Of a stretch of 64,000 nt of DNA, positions 41,081 through 54,900 are shown piece after piece. Each line of letters starts with the position of its first letter. Position 1 is the stretch's first letter. The notes below the pieces were generated by a model. That model saw only the letters and a program-made list of their open reading frames with translations, was not told the DNA's origin and ran no database searches. The stretch comes from Strigamia acuminata (taxonomy: Eukaryota; Arthropoda; Chilopoda; Geophilomorpha; Linotaeniidae). The position numbers and the translations under genes were made by a program. The stretch spans positions 10,336,517 through 10,400,516 of the forward strand of contig OX442318.1 of the NCBI GenBank assembly GCA_949358305.1, given 5' to 3'.

Positions 41081-42292
41081 ATGAATTCCTTCGTTAAGGT
41101 TATCGGTTTCCCGATTATTAATGACAATGACGATAATACTGACCACGCGGTCCAAACTTTGAACCAACAATCGCCGCCGCCTTCGCCGAGAAGGATGAAC
41201 CAGCGGCTAGATGTGCTAACCGATAGTTTATCGAAATTGCGCGGTTTGATGCAGACTATCGCTGCAAATCAGATTGCTGCGGGAACGGTCGTCGTTCTTC
41301 CGCAGACTGGCGTACTTCCTGTGGCTGGGTCAGGCGCCGTGCCTGAACCGCTGACCACTAACGTCTTGGCTGGACGTCTTGGCTTTCTAACATGTGTTGG
41401 ATAAACAGCCGGCGGAAACGGTTGTCGTTTTACCGCAAAGAAACCTTATCGCTACGGACGGAACGGTTAATATATCCGTTCCGACTTCCGTAAACGGAAC
41501 AAAAATTTTTATTTTTTGAACCCCGTTCTTGCGACTTCCCCTGTCGTCACAGGCGGAGCAGATCCCGAGCAGATCCAATAGTCGGGACAAACTGTGTTTT
41601 GTACTCCTTTCTGGCGAAATCCCCTGTCGTCACAGGCGGAGCAGATCCAATAGTCTGGACAAACTGTGTTTTGTACTCTGTTCTGGCGAAATCCCCTGTC
41701 GTCACAGGCGGAGCGGAATGCCCCTGTCGTTACAGGCGGAGCGGAATGCCCCTGTCGTTACAGGCGGAGCGGAATGCCCCTGTCGTTACAGGCGGAGCGG
41801 AATGCCCCTGTCGTTACAGGCGGAACGAATCCAAATATCAGGACAAACTTTGTTTTGAACCTCGTTCTGGCAAAATCCCCTGTCGTCACAGGCGAAGCGG
41901 ATCCATTAGTCGGGAAAACTTGTTTTTTAGCCCCGCACTGGCGATTGCCCCTGTTGTTACAGGCGGAACGGATCCAAATATTGGGACAAGCTTTGTTTTT
42001 GAACCCCGTCCTTGCGAATACCCCTGTCGTCGCAGGCGGACCGGTAATTTTATCCGCTTCGGATCCAACCGTAAACGGTACATACGCAGACGGATCGAAC
42101 AATGTTTCTGATCCCGTCATCCCGGATAATATGGTTAATTTATCCGTTCCTATTACTGACGAATCGAACATGTTCCGATTCCGTCATCCCAATCTCCCCT
42201 GTCGCCCAGTTGTTTCGGCTTGCGAGTTCTTGAGAGCCACTAGACAGATGGGCGGACCACCGCTCGTTGGGGTCACATTGAATGCAAATTGA
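41081..42292 (+). pseudogene. Gag-like first ORF region of the DIRS-like element
   Basis: Open from MNSFVKVIGFPIINDND at 41081 to a stop at 41402, then open again in other frames to 42292. The later part repeats PVVTGGAE-type peptides encoded by the minisatellite. No zinc knuckle was seen. Assignment rests on position within the element. Confidence 0.4.
41538..42045. repeat. cccctgtcgttacaggcgga minisatellite
   Basis: Perfect 28-bp copies (cccctgtcgttacaggcgga + gcggaatg) run at 41692-41825, with looser copies every 70-80 bp on both sides. Each unit contains the short palindrome cctgtcgt/acagg, so each could form a small hairpin. Confidence 0.85.
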
Positions 42293-44529
42293 TCGGGAAG
42301 TTTGTGCGCATGAAAATGAAAAGTAGGTTTTGACCGAAATTTAAGTCATAACTAAATTTAGTTATAAAGATCTTGTATTAGAATCACAAGAAGTGAAAAA
42401 TATTCACTTTAATTTTGATTTTCTGTAGAAAAATCGAATATCTTCGTAAAACGAGAATTCTACCACGTGGTAAAACCATAAACAGGTTAATAAATAAAAA
42501 TTATTTTATAAATCTACCACGGGAAATTATAAAATTCAGTCCGAATTTATCGTTGTTTTGTCCGCCTACGGAACGTCGTTTTCACCGAATTCAAATTCGA
42601 ATTATTTTCAATCGGCCATTTCAAGAAATTGACAAAAAAGTTATCAGACACTTACACCAACTTTTATTTGGGAAATAAGTACAAAGGAAAGTCGATACTG
42701 TTTAAAGAACAGGTTTATTTGTTCTCAAATTTTGGTTACAAGATTAACACATACCTCATACCTGATCAACCTTACTTTCGTTTCGTATAATCAAGACCGT
42801 GATTTTAAAATAGTAAAATCCAACAAGGCAAGGATTATCGCTCGAATGTTCTAATCCGATGAAAACATTTTACAGCTGCTTTGCCTAGAAACCAGAAGCG
42901 CCAAGAATCCAACGATTTAGCGTGCTTCCTAATTGTTATTAACAATTTTTCAATCGTGAATTCAGATTGTTTTAATCACAATCTTTGTTTATTTCGATTT
43001 ATAACTTATATCGAATCAGAGTGTCACAGTTCTCTTGTACGCATTTACGAAAGTGAATGAGATTGGTTTAGACAAATTTACTGGAAAAAGTTTCGATTGA
43101 AATAAATAGGAACAGAAATTTATCTATAATGTCTAAAAATATTCCGCTTTATTCTTGTGCTGTCAATTACAAGAAAGAAAGTTGCATTCACTTTAATGCT
43201 AAAATTCTTAAAGGCAAATAGGTAAACTTTGCGAATTGCAAAAATCGAATCATTTCAGTACGGGAAAAAGGAATAAAGTTTACTCTTCATTCTCAAAATA
43301 AATAGAATACATATCAAATTGGTAAATGAATCAATTTATTTTATTCTGATTTTACAAATGGTAAACATATTTACCAGAACTATAAGTATTTATTCAGTTC
43401 AAGAACTTTTTTGAAGCCATCTGCACACTAATTGTATGTAGTAGCAGATCGTTCAAAAGAACATTTCAATATTAAAAGTCCCTTTTTAAAATAAAATTGG
43501 AATATTTTAGAAGTTAGGTCAATCCAGACCATCACCTTTTACACTTGAAAGTATAATATATTACCAAGTTAAAGCACTTGCTTTTTCTCTAGTTTGTTGT
43601 AAGAACAACACGTCAAACATTTCGACTATTTAATAGATATTACGAATATGAATAAACCAGATGACCTTTTAAATCCCTGATTATTAAGCGCAGTTAATAA
43701 GAATTCAAACGAATACTTTATTTGCATTACTTTTCAATAAGATTGGAAAACACTTGGTTTTTATAAAGTTTTATTTAAATAAAACATTTTATGTCGTTCA
43801 TACTTGAATAACGATACATTAAGATCAATTGATAAATTTGCGTCGCCACAAGTGGAAATTCTATCGAATCACCATACGTAAGGGATCCCTTGAAATATTT
43901 AAGATAAATGAGAGATTTTTCATTAACATCATCTGTAACCGAGATCTGAATCTAAATTTATTTTGCAAGAAATGAAATTTATCGTAAAAAAGTTAATTTT
44001 ACCACTCGGTAAGACTTTTTAAAACTTATCATCGGAGGCTGAAAATTAAGCCGACTGGGACATAATCATGCCCACCTAGAAAATACGGCAGATACTGTCT
44101 ATTCTGAAAAGAAAGCATGTGTTGGATAACAACAAAGAACGCGATTACAAGAAATCGCAATTTCGAAAGAATTCGAAATAAGATCAAAAAATCATTGCAT
44201 TCTGAAATATGAATCTGAACTAGCCACGTATAATTTCGATTAAGTAAACAGGTTAATAAATAAATATATTTATTTTCATACTTATAAAAAATAAGGATAT
44301 ACCTGATTACAAAGTAAAACTTTTTACATAAATAGGATTATTTTCACAAACCCATATTATTTATCTGGAATAGTCCATCGAATTACGATCGAAGTCCATA
44401 TCGAAATCGTTTGCCAAAGAGAAAGCGAAGAAATGGAATGTAACACATACAATAATGTATTCGTTGTTGTCTAACAACTAATAGTAGTTCGCACTCTAAA
44501 AGGAGTTACTAATTTACGACCTAGTCTGC

Positions 44530-45167
44530 CACGGTACGTGGCAACATGGGATGTGGGTTTGGCTCTCAACGAATTGCGCAAACTCTGGCCACACGACAAC
44601 TTAGATTGGATATGTCTACAAGAAAAGACACTTATTCTGCTTGCTTAACTACTGCAGCTAGAGTAAGCTCACTGCAACAATTGAAAACCTCGGAAATGAC
44701 AGTGTCAACCGACGCTGTAATTTTCAACTCCAAAACTATGCACAAGATTCTCGTGCGGGTCACCATACGGTTTACCGGGTTGCCCCATTTTACAAGAACG
44801 AGCAGTTTGCCCGTTTAAGGCGTTGTTCGATTTTTTACAAAAAACGACAGATATACGCAAAGGAAATCATCTTTTCCTAAAGCTCCAACCTCCTCATGCT
44901 GCGCCTACTAAGGACACCTTAAGGCGTTGGATAAAGAATTTTCTTAAGAATATTGGTGTTGGACAAGAATTCGGAGCGCATTCAACGCGCGCCGCAGCCA
45001 CCAGTGCAGCTGCTAATACGATTCCCGTGCAACAGATTTTATCCGTTGCGGGCTGGACGTCCGAACAATCATTTGCCAGGTTTTATAACAAAACCATTGT
45101 AAATCAAAATGCCTTTCAAAACTCGGTCTTAAATAGACCAGTTCCAAATAATTTGTCTAGTAAATAA
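44530..45167 (+). pseudogene. DIRS-type tyrosine recombinase, frameshifted
   Basis: The region starts with TWDVGLALNELRKLW in one frame, is broken by a stop near 44647 and frame changes, and ends in an open 114-codon segment at 44823-45167. That segment has the catalytic C-terminal pattern HSTRAAATSAA, ILSVAGWTSEQSF and ARFYNK (the conserved R, the H/W position and the Y nucleophile). It closely resembles the C-terminus of DIRS/Ngaro recombinases. It is inactive as it stands. Confidence 0.75.
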
Positions 45168-45935
45168 AATTACTATTTCAAAATAAAAAACTGTAAAATA
45201 TCTTATTCGTTTCAAATATTTTACTTTATTATCCTGAGAAAAGCCTATCTCTCAATTCTCCTGTTAAGCCGGAGATTACTGAGAGAGAATGTAATCTCGG
45301 CTGAACGAAGTGAAGCGAAGCGAAGCGGAGCGAACGAGTGAAAGCCGAGGGCATTCTCTCGATGTAATCGGAGGTTTCACAGGACCCACCGTCCTCCCTG
45401 TACACCACAACTCCGAACTTCACTAATTAAATATAATTTTGGTAGAGTTATATCAGAAAACTCGCCTACCGTCATCACTGCTGCTCCAGATGACTCCATT
45501 TTGTTTTTTCCTTCACTTCCCTTTTCTCCAGGATACACTTTTAAGACTGACGTAACCCGACTAGTAGCGCCATCTCCTGTGAAACCTCCGATTACATCGA
45601 GAGAATGCCCTCGGCTTTCACTCGTTCGCTCCGCTTCGCTTCGCTTCACTTCGTTCAGCCGAGATTACATTCACAGACTTCCGACTAATCTCCACTACCG
45701 CCAGACCTGTCCCAACAACACCAACAAAAATAAACCCCCCGAAAAAAAAAAATAAATAAATAAATAAATAAAACAAAACAAAAAAAATAAAAACTCTAAT
45801 TTATTTTACAATACACGCCTTTAAAGAACCAACGATTTAATCTATTTCCTCTCGAGTTTGCGCAATGCAAGACCCGGGTATCGGTCTGCCAGTATCCGCC
45901 CGATGGAGAACGAGTAAGTTGTGTATCTTTGTAAG

Positions 45936-48900
45936 ATGGCGGCTGTGAGTTCTCGTTCACGGCCTCTACAGAAATCTAATTCTCTCTTCAGCCGAATCCA
46001 TGGGGCACTCTCGGAGGCGATCGCGCCTCCGAAACTGGTCATCGACCGAAGGACTATAGAAAAAACGTGGAAACTAATGGACAAAGTAGTGAAACTGTGC
46101 CAACACCCGCGAATGAATTTGAAAAACAGTCCTCCATTCATATTGGACATTTTGCCCGACACTTATCAACACCTGCGACTTATTTACGCGAAATACGAAG
46201 ACAAAATGCAAGTGCTCAATGAGAACGAGTATTTCAAAGTATTTATAGAGAATCTAATGAGGAAATGTAAACAAGCCATCAAACTATTTAAGGAAGGCAA
46301 AGAGAGGATGTTCGACGAGAACTCGCATTACCGGCGCAACCTCACCAAACTCAGTTTGGTTTTTAGTCACATGTTGTCGGAATTAAAGGCCGTCTTCCCC
46401 ACCGGCAGTTTCAGTGGCGACCAGTTTAGAATAACAAAAAGCGACGCGGCCGATTTCTGGAGGAATGCTTTTGGTGAAAGGTGATTCATATTGATATGAT
46501 TGGTTTAATTCGTTTATTTGCATTTGATTTTTAGTTTGTTGTGAGGTTTTTGCACGTTTTTTGTGTGGAGAAGTGTGTTGGTGGTGTTTGTTGTGTTGGT
46601 TGGTGTTTGGTGAGAAAGTGATGTATTTATTGGTTGGGATGGAAGGAGAATATCGACCCGTGGGATTAGGTGAATGGTGTGAGGATGAGAGAGACCTAGC
46701 GTAATAACTAATCGATGGATGTGGGCGCCTGGAATTGTTGGGGTTGGACAAATTTGGCGATTTTTTGGTGGGGAATATTTCAATTTGGTAATGTTTTGAT
46801 TGAAAGTCGTTAAATTTGGTAATCTTTTGATTAAAGGTTATTAAATTTGGCGATTTTTTGATTAAAAATCATTAAATTTGGCAATCTTTTGATTAAAAAT
46901 TATTAAGTTTGATAATCTTTTGAGTAAAATTCATTATATTTGACAATTTGTTTGTTGAAAATTCGTCAAATTTGATATTTTTTGATGAAAATCAACAATT
47001 TGATGTATTTTTTGATAAAAAATCGGCAAATTGATAAAATTTTTGATGGAAAATTATCAATTTTGACAATATTTTGATGAAAAATTGAGAAATTTGACAA
47101 TTTTTTTTATAAAAAATAATCAAATTTCACAATTTTTTCATCAAAAATTATCAAATTTCACAATTTTTTCATTAAATATTATCAAATTTCACAAATTTTT
47201 CATAAAAAATCATCAAATTTTACAAATTTTTCATAAAAAATCATCAAATTTTACAAATTTTTCATTTTCACAAATTTTACATTTTACATTTTACATTTTT
47301 CGCAGGACTGTGATTCCGTGGAAAATCTTCCGCCAAACATTAAACGAAGTTCATCCGATAAGCTCCGGTTTAGAAGCAATGGCGCTTAAATCCACCATTG
47401 ATTTAACGTGCAACGATTATATATCCAATTTCGAATTCGATGTTTTCACGAGGTAATTAACCCCCAACAAAACCCCCAAAAAAGCTCTAAAACTCTTCCT
47501 TTTCCTCGCAGGTTATTCCAACCCTGGGCAACATTACTAAGAAATTGGCAAATCCTAGCCGTTACTCATCCAGGTTACGTGGCATTCCTGACATACGACG
47601 AAGTCAAAGCTAGGTTACAGAAGTACATCAATAAACCCGGAAGGTAACCGACACAATCGACGCAAAAACAAATTTTTATTCGGCATTCCAATTGTTTTCG
47701 AACCCACAAATCAAACCCGAGGAGGAAATGGAACCGCAATGACATTTTCCTGTTTGAGAAATCTCAACATTGTCAAAACATGTTGTTAAATTTCACTCGT
47801 CGCTTCGCAGCATTGCGAACTAGCCTTTAGAACAGGGGTGTCCAACATCCTGGCCTTCCCGGACCACATTGGAGGAAGAGGAATTCTCTCGGGCCGCACA
47901 TAAAATATACCGACATAAACAAAAAATCTTTGCGTAATAGTTCTAATTTTAATGGAATTTAATATCTGGTGTATTTGCACCACAAGGAATTGTACAGGTT
48001 TGAGCACAGTTAGAAAGTGCATTGTATTGGCAACAATGCAATGTACAAAGCATCATGTAGCTTCCATATTTTCCCCTAGCAACGGTTGGCCAGGTAATGA
48101 TAATAAAGGATTTTCACTTCTGTTAGTGAAGTGAAAGAACAATGAGGTTTTAGGCATAGATCTTGGCCTTGTGATTTTGTATTTGGAAACAAAGATACAA
48201 AAGTGGCACTCAAAAGAATGACTCATTTCGCCGAAGTTTTCGCCTCACGTCGAAATGCGGAGTTTGAGTTTTCGGAGACGTAAATAAACGGCGAAAACAT
48301 TATACAGGATGTTAGATTTCTCGAAAGTTATCTTTGCCGGAAATGATTTATTTGATGTTTTGACATTTTCTGGGTGGAAATCCTTTTGGGAATATGAGGA
48401 ATGAGTTTGGGGGTGGTGTGGAAGCGTGAATTAAGGCTCGTTGCGAGTTGTATTTCTATTTTGTAAGCTTTGGCGTGTATTTTTAGGTGCGTTGGCACAT
48501 ATTTATTAACATGAGTGGTGCTATAAATAGGCATTAGCACGGTTTGGATGGATGTTGTGGTTATGTCATGAGTTTGTGGAATTTTGTTTCTACTAGGAAA
48601 TGCTTAAAGATGAGATGGCAGTTGGGTGGTGTCGGATGAGTAAATAACATTTTCGGTTGGTGTACGTCAGTTTGTTTTTGATGAATTACGCTGGGGGATT
48701 CGTATGAAATCCGTGGAAATCAATGGGGAGTCGAAAAATTAAACTAATGAGTTCTCAGCATGATGTTTTAGGTATATGTATATTAACATGTTTTTGGAAA
48801 AATGGAGAATTTTGATTTAAATCAGTTAATTTATTGCGTTTAGGTAGATAAATTAGCTAGAATTCACTGAAATTAATTGGAAATCGCTTAAAGTTGACTA

Positions 48901-51900
48901 GAAATCACTGAAATCAACTTGAAATCACTGGAAATCAACTAGAAATCAGGAAAAATATATTGAAATTATTTAAAATCATTAAAATCGACTAGAAATCAAG
49001 GGAAAATACTTTTAAATCATTAAAAATCATTGAAATCTCTGAAGTTGGAAGTATAAATCATTGAAATCTCTGAAGTTGGAAGTATAAATCATTGAAATCT
49101 CTGAAATCGAAGGTAAAAATCATTTAAATCACTGAAATCAAGGGTAAAAATCATTTAATTCACTGAAACAAGGTTGAAAATCATTTAATTCACTGAAACA
49201 AGGTTGAAAATCACTGAAATCACAAGGGTAAAAATCATTTAAATCACTGAAATCAAGGGTAAAAATGATTTAAATCACCAAAATCAGGTCTAAAAATACT
49301 TTGAAATCATTAAAAAATCATTAAAACCACTGAAAATAAAGGTAGAAATACTTTAAAATTATTAAAAATAATTAAAATCACTTAAAGTCCAAACTTTTTG
49401 AGCAGATGATCTGACATGTTGTTTTTTATTTGCAGTTATGTTTTCCGGTTAAGTTGCACCAGGCTCGGTCAATGGGCAATCGGCTACGTGACGAACGAGG
49501 GAAGCATTTTACAAACAATTCCTCAAAATAAATCTCTATGTCAAGCACTTTTAGATGGATATAGAGAAGGGTTGTAAGTCATCTGTTTATTTTATTGTAT
49601 TTTACTTTAATTAATTAGTTAATTCGTTCATTCATTCATTCGTTCATTCATTCATTCATTTACAAGTTACTTATACCCGGACGGGCGTAATTTAAATCCT
49701 GATCTCAGCTGGGCTGTGGTCGCCACGCCGGAAGATCATATCAAAGTGACGCAGGAACAATACGAGCTGTATTGCGAAATGGGCTCGACATTCCAATTGT
49801 GTAAAATATGCGCCGAAAATGACAAGGATGTTCGCATCGAACCGTGCGGGCATTTGCTTTGCACACCGTGTCTCACGTCGTGGCAGGTATTAGAATGGTG
49901 TAGTCCGATTTTACACTTTTATTACACAGTCAAACTTCGTTATATAAAAAATTCGTTATATTGATTTTGTTACAACGAAATTATTGTTATAACGAATTTT
50001 TATTATAACGAATTTTTATTATAACGAATTTTTGTTATAACGAATTTTTGTTATAACGAAATTTTTATTACAATGAATTTTTTGTTATAACGAATTTTTT
50101 GTTATGACGAATTTTTTGTTGTGAAGAATTTTTTGTTGTGACGAATTTTTTGTTATGACGAAGTTTTTGTTATAACGAATTTTTTGTTATAACGAATTTT
50201 TTGTTATAACGAATTTTTTGTTATAACGAATTTTTATTATAACGAATTTTTGGAACGAAATTTTTATTACAATTAATATTTTGTTATAACGAATTTTTTG
50301 TTATGACGAATTTTTTGTTATGACGAAATTTTTGTTGTGACGAATTTTTTGTTATAACGAATTTTTTGTTATAACGAATTTTTTGTTATAACGAATTTTT
50401 TGTTATAACGAATTTTTTGTTATAACGAATACTTAAAATGACTTAGTTGGTTGGTTGGCCACAAAACACCATGTTAAAAAATTTTGATATAACAAACTTT
50501 TGATATAAGAACCGATTTCTCGGTCCTTTACGATTCGTTATAACGAGACTCGACTGTACTATTTTTCCGACCCTATTTGATGTAAATCGTGTTTTATTAG
50601 TGTAGACAAAATATTAACAAATTATTTTTTTGTTTATAGGACTCGGAGGGCCAGGGGTGCCCGTTTTGCAGGGCTGAAATTAAGGGAACCGAACAAGTGG
50701 TGGTGGATCCCTTTGACCCGAGCGGCAACCGGTGTATTCGTCGGGAAGATCACCGTTCGTCGTCGACGGGCAATTTAGTTGACTTGGAGGACGATGAAAA
50801 TTTCGAGGTATCGGAGTTGCCGCAACAAGTGACGTTAAACATTTAATGGGTTAAAAAGCACCAGTAACTGAATGAATCAATGTCTTCTACATTGTGTTTA
50901 TAGTGTAAAATATTTATTTAACGACAGAATTTTTTTAATGAAATGATTAATTTTTTTCTTTTTTTTGTCAAGTTTTGTACAAAAAAAATTATGCCTTAAT
51001 TTTTTTTTTCTTTTTATAAAAAAAAAAGATGATTGTGATTAAAAACGAGAGTTTTACCGATAATCGGCGATTATGCGTCTCGTTTGGGCGAGAAAAACGG
51101 ATATTTTTGCATGAAAATGTTAAATTAGCATAATAATTTACCCAAAATAAAATAACAAATATTAAATAATAATAAACTGATAAAGAATCAACACAAAAAA
51201 GTCGGTATCGGAGAGAAATGTCGATACAGGTTGGGGGAGCAGAAAACAGTTCGTAGTAACGAGAATTCGTTATAGTGATAAATTTGTTATAATGAGACAT
51301 TTGTTTTAACGAGAAATTTGTTATAGCGATAAATTCGACATAGCGAGAATTTCGATATAGCGAGAAATTCGATATAGCGAGAATTTCGATATAGCGAGAT
51401 TTTTGATATAGCGAGAATTTCGATATAGCGAGAATTTCGATATAGCGAGAATTTCGATATAGCGAGAATTTTGATATAGCGAGAATTTTGATATAGCGAG
51501 AATTTCGATATAGCGAGAATTTCGATATAGCGAGAATTTCGATATAGCGAAAATTCGATATAGCGAGAAATTCGTTATGGCGAGAAATTCGTTACAACGG
51601 TGTTTGTTATTGCATGGTTCGACCTGCATTTGAAAAAATCACCGAAAATCGATAAATCTGAGCATTTTAAGCGACCAAACACGAGAGATTTGATCAAATT
51701 TCCAGAAATATCGGTTGATATTACAATTATCGGTTTGAATATTTGTGATTTGAAATTTTTAAGTACAAAATAAATAGATATAAATATAAATAAATAAATA
51801 AAAACGAACTACTTAATATGTGATTCGACTCAGGACAGTTTTGATGATGTACTAGAATTTTTAATTTTTTAATTAATATTATTTTTTCTATTGCATGATT

Positions 51901-54900
51901 GTGTTTTGCCTCTCTAACTGCATTATTATTTCTTGTTGTTGACATGCAAAATAAAGCTACAAGATGAGATTCAGCATGGTTCGTTGCATGAATTTTTATT
52001 TTTATTTTTTAAAAATATATATATAAATATATCTTTGTTGTTGTCAACTATTGATAAGAATTTCCCAGTTGCTGAATGGTTCCTGAGTCGTTAGCGGAGT
52101 TTTGAACAGTTTTACAAGGGTACGCATTTGTTACAAAGAATTTCATTAATTATGGTGAAGGGTTGTGTTTTTTTTTTTTTATTAATTCCTTGTTATTTAT
52201 TATTATTAATGATTTATTATGTATGAATTTATTGGAATTTTATTTTTTGGAGTTTTATTTTAATTTTGTGATTTTTATTTGTAGGATATTCATCCATGGA
52301 CAAGCTGTCTTCAAGCGTTAGCGTTGTCACCTAGATCAGAGACATCTGACAGAAGGGTATGGGATATATGGGTACAATTTACTGTTTTCAGAATTAATTT
52401 AGGAACTCACTTATTTCCCAGCAATATTAAAAGTCACTAAAAGTTATTGAAATGAATAAGTTTTGATAAATTCGGCAATTTTGAGTTGAATATCTACAAA
52501 TTTGTCTTAAACTGTCCAAAATTTGAGACTTTTTTGATGAATTTCAACAAATTTGACACTATTTTGATGAATTTCAACAAATTTGACACTATTTTGATGA
52601 ATTTCAACAAATTTGACACTATTTTGATGAATTTCAACAAATTTGACACAATTTTGATAAAATTCGACAAATTTGACACTATTTTGGTGAATTTCAACAT
52701 ATTTTGATGAATTTCAACATATTTTGATGAATTTCAACATATTTTGATTGAATTTCAACAAATTTTGATTGAATTTCAACAAATTTTGATTGAATTTCAA
52801 CAAATTTTGATTGAATTTCAACAAATTTTTATTGAATTTCAACAAATTTTTATTGAATTTCAACAAATTTTTATTGAATTTCAACAAATTTTTATTGAAT
52901 TTCAACAAATTTTGATTGAATTTCAACAAATTTTTATTGAATTTCAACAAATTTTTATTGAATTTCAACAAATTTTTATTGAATTTCAACAAATTTTTAT
53001 TGAATTTCAACAAATTTTTATTGAATTTCAACAAATTTTTATTGAATTTCAACAAATTTTTATTGAATTTCAACAAATTTTTATTGAATTTCAACAAATT
53101 TTTATTGAATTTCAACAAATTTTATACTATTTTGATGAATTTCAACAAATTTCACACTATTTTGATGAATTTTAACAAATTTTTATTGAATTTCAACAAA
53201 TTTTGATTGAATTTCAACAAATGTCACACTATTTTGATGAATTTCAACAATTTTTATTGAATTTCAACAAATTTTTATTGAATTTCAACAAATTTTTATT
53301 GAATTTCAACAAATTTTACACTATTTTGATGAATTTCAACAAATTTCACACTATTTTGATGAATTTCAACAAATTTCACACTATTTTGATGAATTTCAAC
53401 AAATTTTGATTGCTTAATTCCAGTCTGGCAGTCGATCGCCCTTGATGTCACCCGGTGCATCACCTTCCATTCTACGGAAGCCTCCAATTTCAATGCCACC
53501 GCCCATTCCACCACGACGTTCAACACCCAACCACACCCCTGGCCCATCTCCAGCTTCATCCCCTAGGTACGTAATTTGACATCAAATCACCAAAACTAAA
53601 TGCCAACATCCCCACTCACAAACTCATCCTTTCATACAGAGCTCAGTCACCCGCGCACGAAGACGGGCCTTGTCCCCATCAATGCGCAAGTTCAGTATCT
53701 TACGCCGAAGTACGATACAACGTGCCACACCCAACCACGTTAAACTGCACCGCGTCGCCAGTCAGCGTGTCGTGCATCGTGGATCATAATATTGCGCCAT
53801 CTACCTCAGCCATTAATACTGGATCGAAACACGTGGCCAAAATGCACTACGCCGAATTAGCCGACACGAACGACGACCCAAACTACGAAAACACGCGCAT
53901 ACCATGTAAAAAACAACGTGAAAGAGGCCATCCATTTAGAAGGTTACGGTCTTAGGGGGGAGGGAGGGGTAAGCCAATCTTGTGACAAATTGGGGGGGGG
54001 GTTCTTGAAATGTGACGTCACAAGCAAAGATCTTAATGCACATTTCATATATGCACGTTGCCCCCAAATTTCATCATCATCATAGCGAAATTCAAGACGT
54101 CACAGTGTTCATTTCATCAGCTGCATTGTTATTAGCAGCGCTGCTATACTCTGGTATAACAACGACCAGTTACGGAATGTTCTTGTTGAAGACAGTAGCG
54201 TTGATAATGGTCCACCAAGTTTTATAATTAATTTAGACACATGTCTGCAAAATATTTGGGAAAATTGTTAGATTCTGTGTTTGTGGATGAATAAATTAAC
54301 CGGTAATGAATTTAATATACAGTCAAATAAATCATCGGCGCCGATTGTAATTTCAAATGTCTAGTTATATTTTTAATCATGCATATTTTTTTACATAATT
54401 TTTATTGTTCCGTAAACTCTGCTTGCTTGCACACATGTACATGTAAACCTATGCAAACCACAAAGACCTAATGATAATAAACCGTGACTGTGACATAGGG
54501 GGTAGGGGGGGGGGGTGAAGCTTAGCGTGACAGTCAGTGTTGGGCACGGTACTTCCAACACGTACCGCGGTACCGGTACCGTTACTTGCGCCAACGAAGA
54601 AATGTACCGCGGTATCGGTACCGGTACTTTCTGCGCCCACCAAAAGTAACGCGGTACCGGTACGCGGTACTTGCTGCGTCCTAAAAAAGTACCGCGGTCC
54701 CGGTACAGTACCGGTACCGGGATTTTGCGGTAAATCTCGCGGTACTCGAGAAAACGCGAGAAAACACGAGATTCTCGTGTTTTCTCCCGTTTTCCACGAT
54801 AATAAAGTTAAAAAGTGTATCTTACGCTTCTTTTTATTATTAAACAATAACAATCGTCTCCATGGCTACAATTGGAGCGAGGCTTAGGCCTATTAATTAG

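Larger units (their letters stand above)
40870..45672 (+). mobile_element. Decayed DIRS-like tyrosine-recombinase retrotransposon
   Basis: The left end (40870, cattctctctcagtaatctc) and the right end (45550-45672) are partly inverted terminal repeats sharing tgacgtaacccgactagtag. Between them, 45255-45390 contains a segment complementary to the outer edge of the left repeat, joined directly to one complementary to the outer edge of the right repeat. That is the internal complementary region typical of DIRS elements. Contents in order: a gag-like region with repeats (41081-42292), an AT-rich 2 kb without recognisable reverse transcriptase (42300-44520), and a broken tyrosine recombinase (44530-45167). 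It is non-autonomous. It lies between the start codons of TBC1D23 and CBL. Confidence 0.8.

Noticed and set aside
41599-42292. The 170-208 codon frames as a cellular gene
   Set aside because: They lie inside the DIRS-like element, run through a minisatellite, and have no cellular homology I recognise.
52714-53206. Repeat-protein-like frames in the CBL intron array
   Set aside because: Same reason: a 21-bp unit with no stop gives meaningless open frames on both strands.
53906-53955. The end of the open frame after CBL exon 9 as the native C-terminus
   Set aside because: It lies in the inverted terminal repeat of a transposon, and a UBA exon typical of CBL follows farther on.
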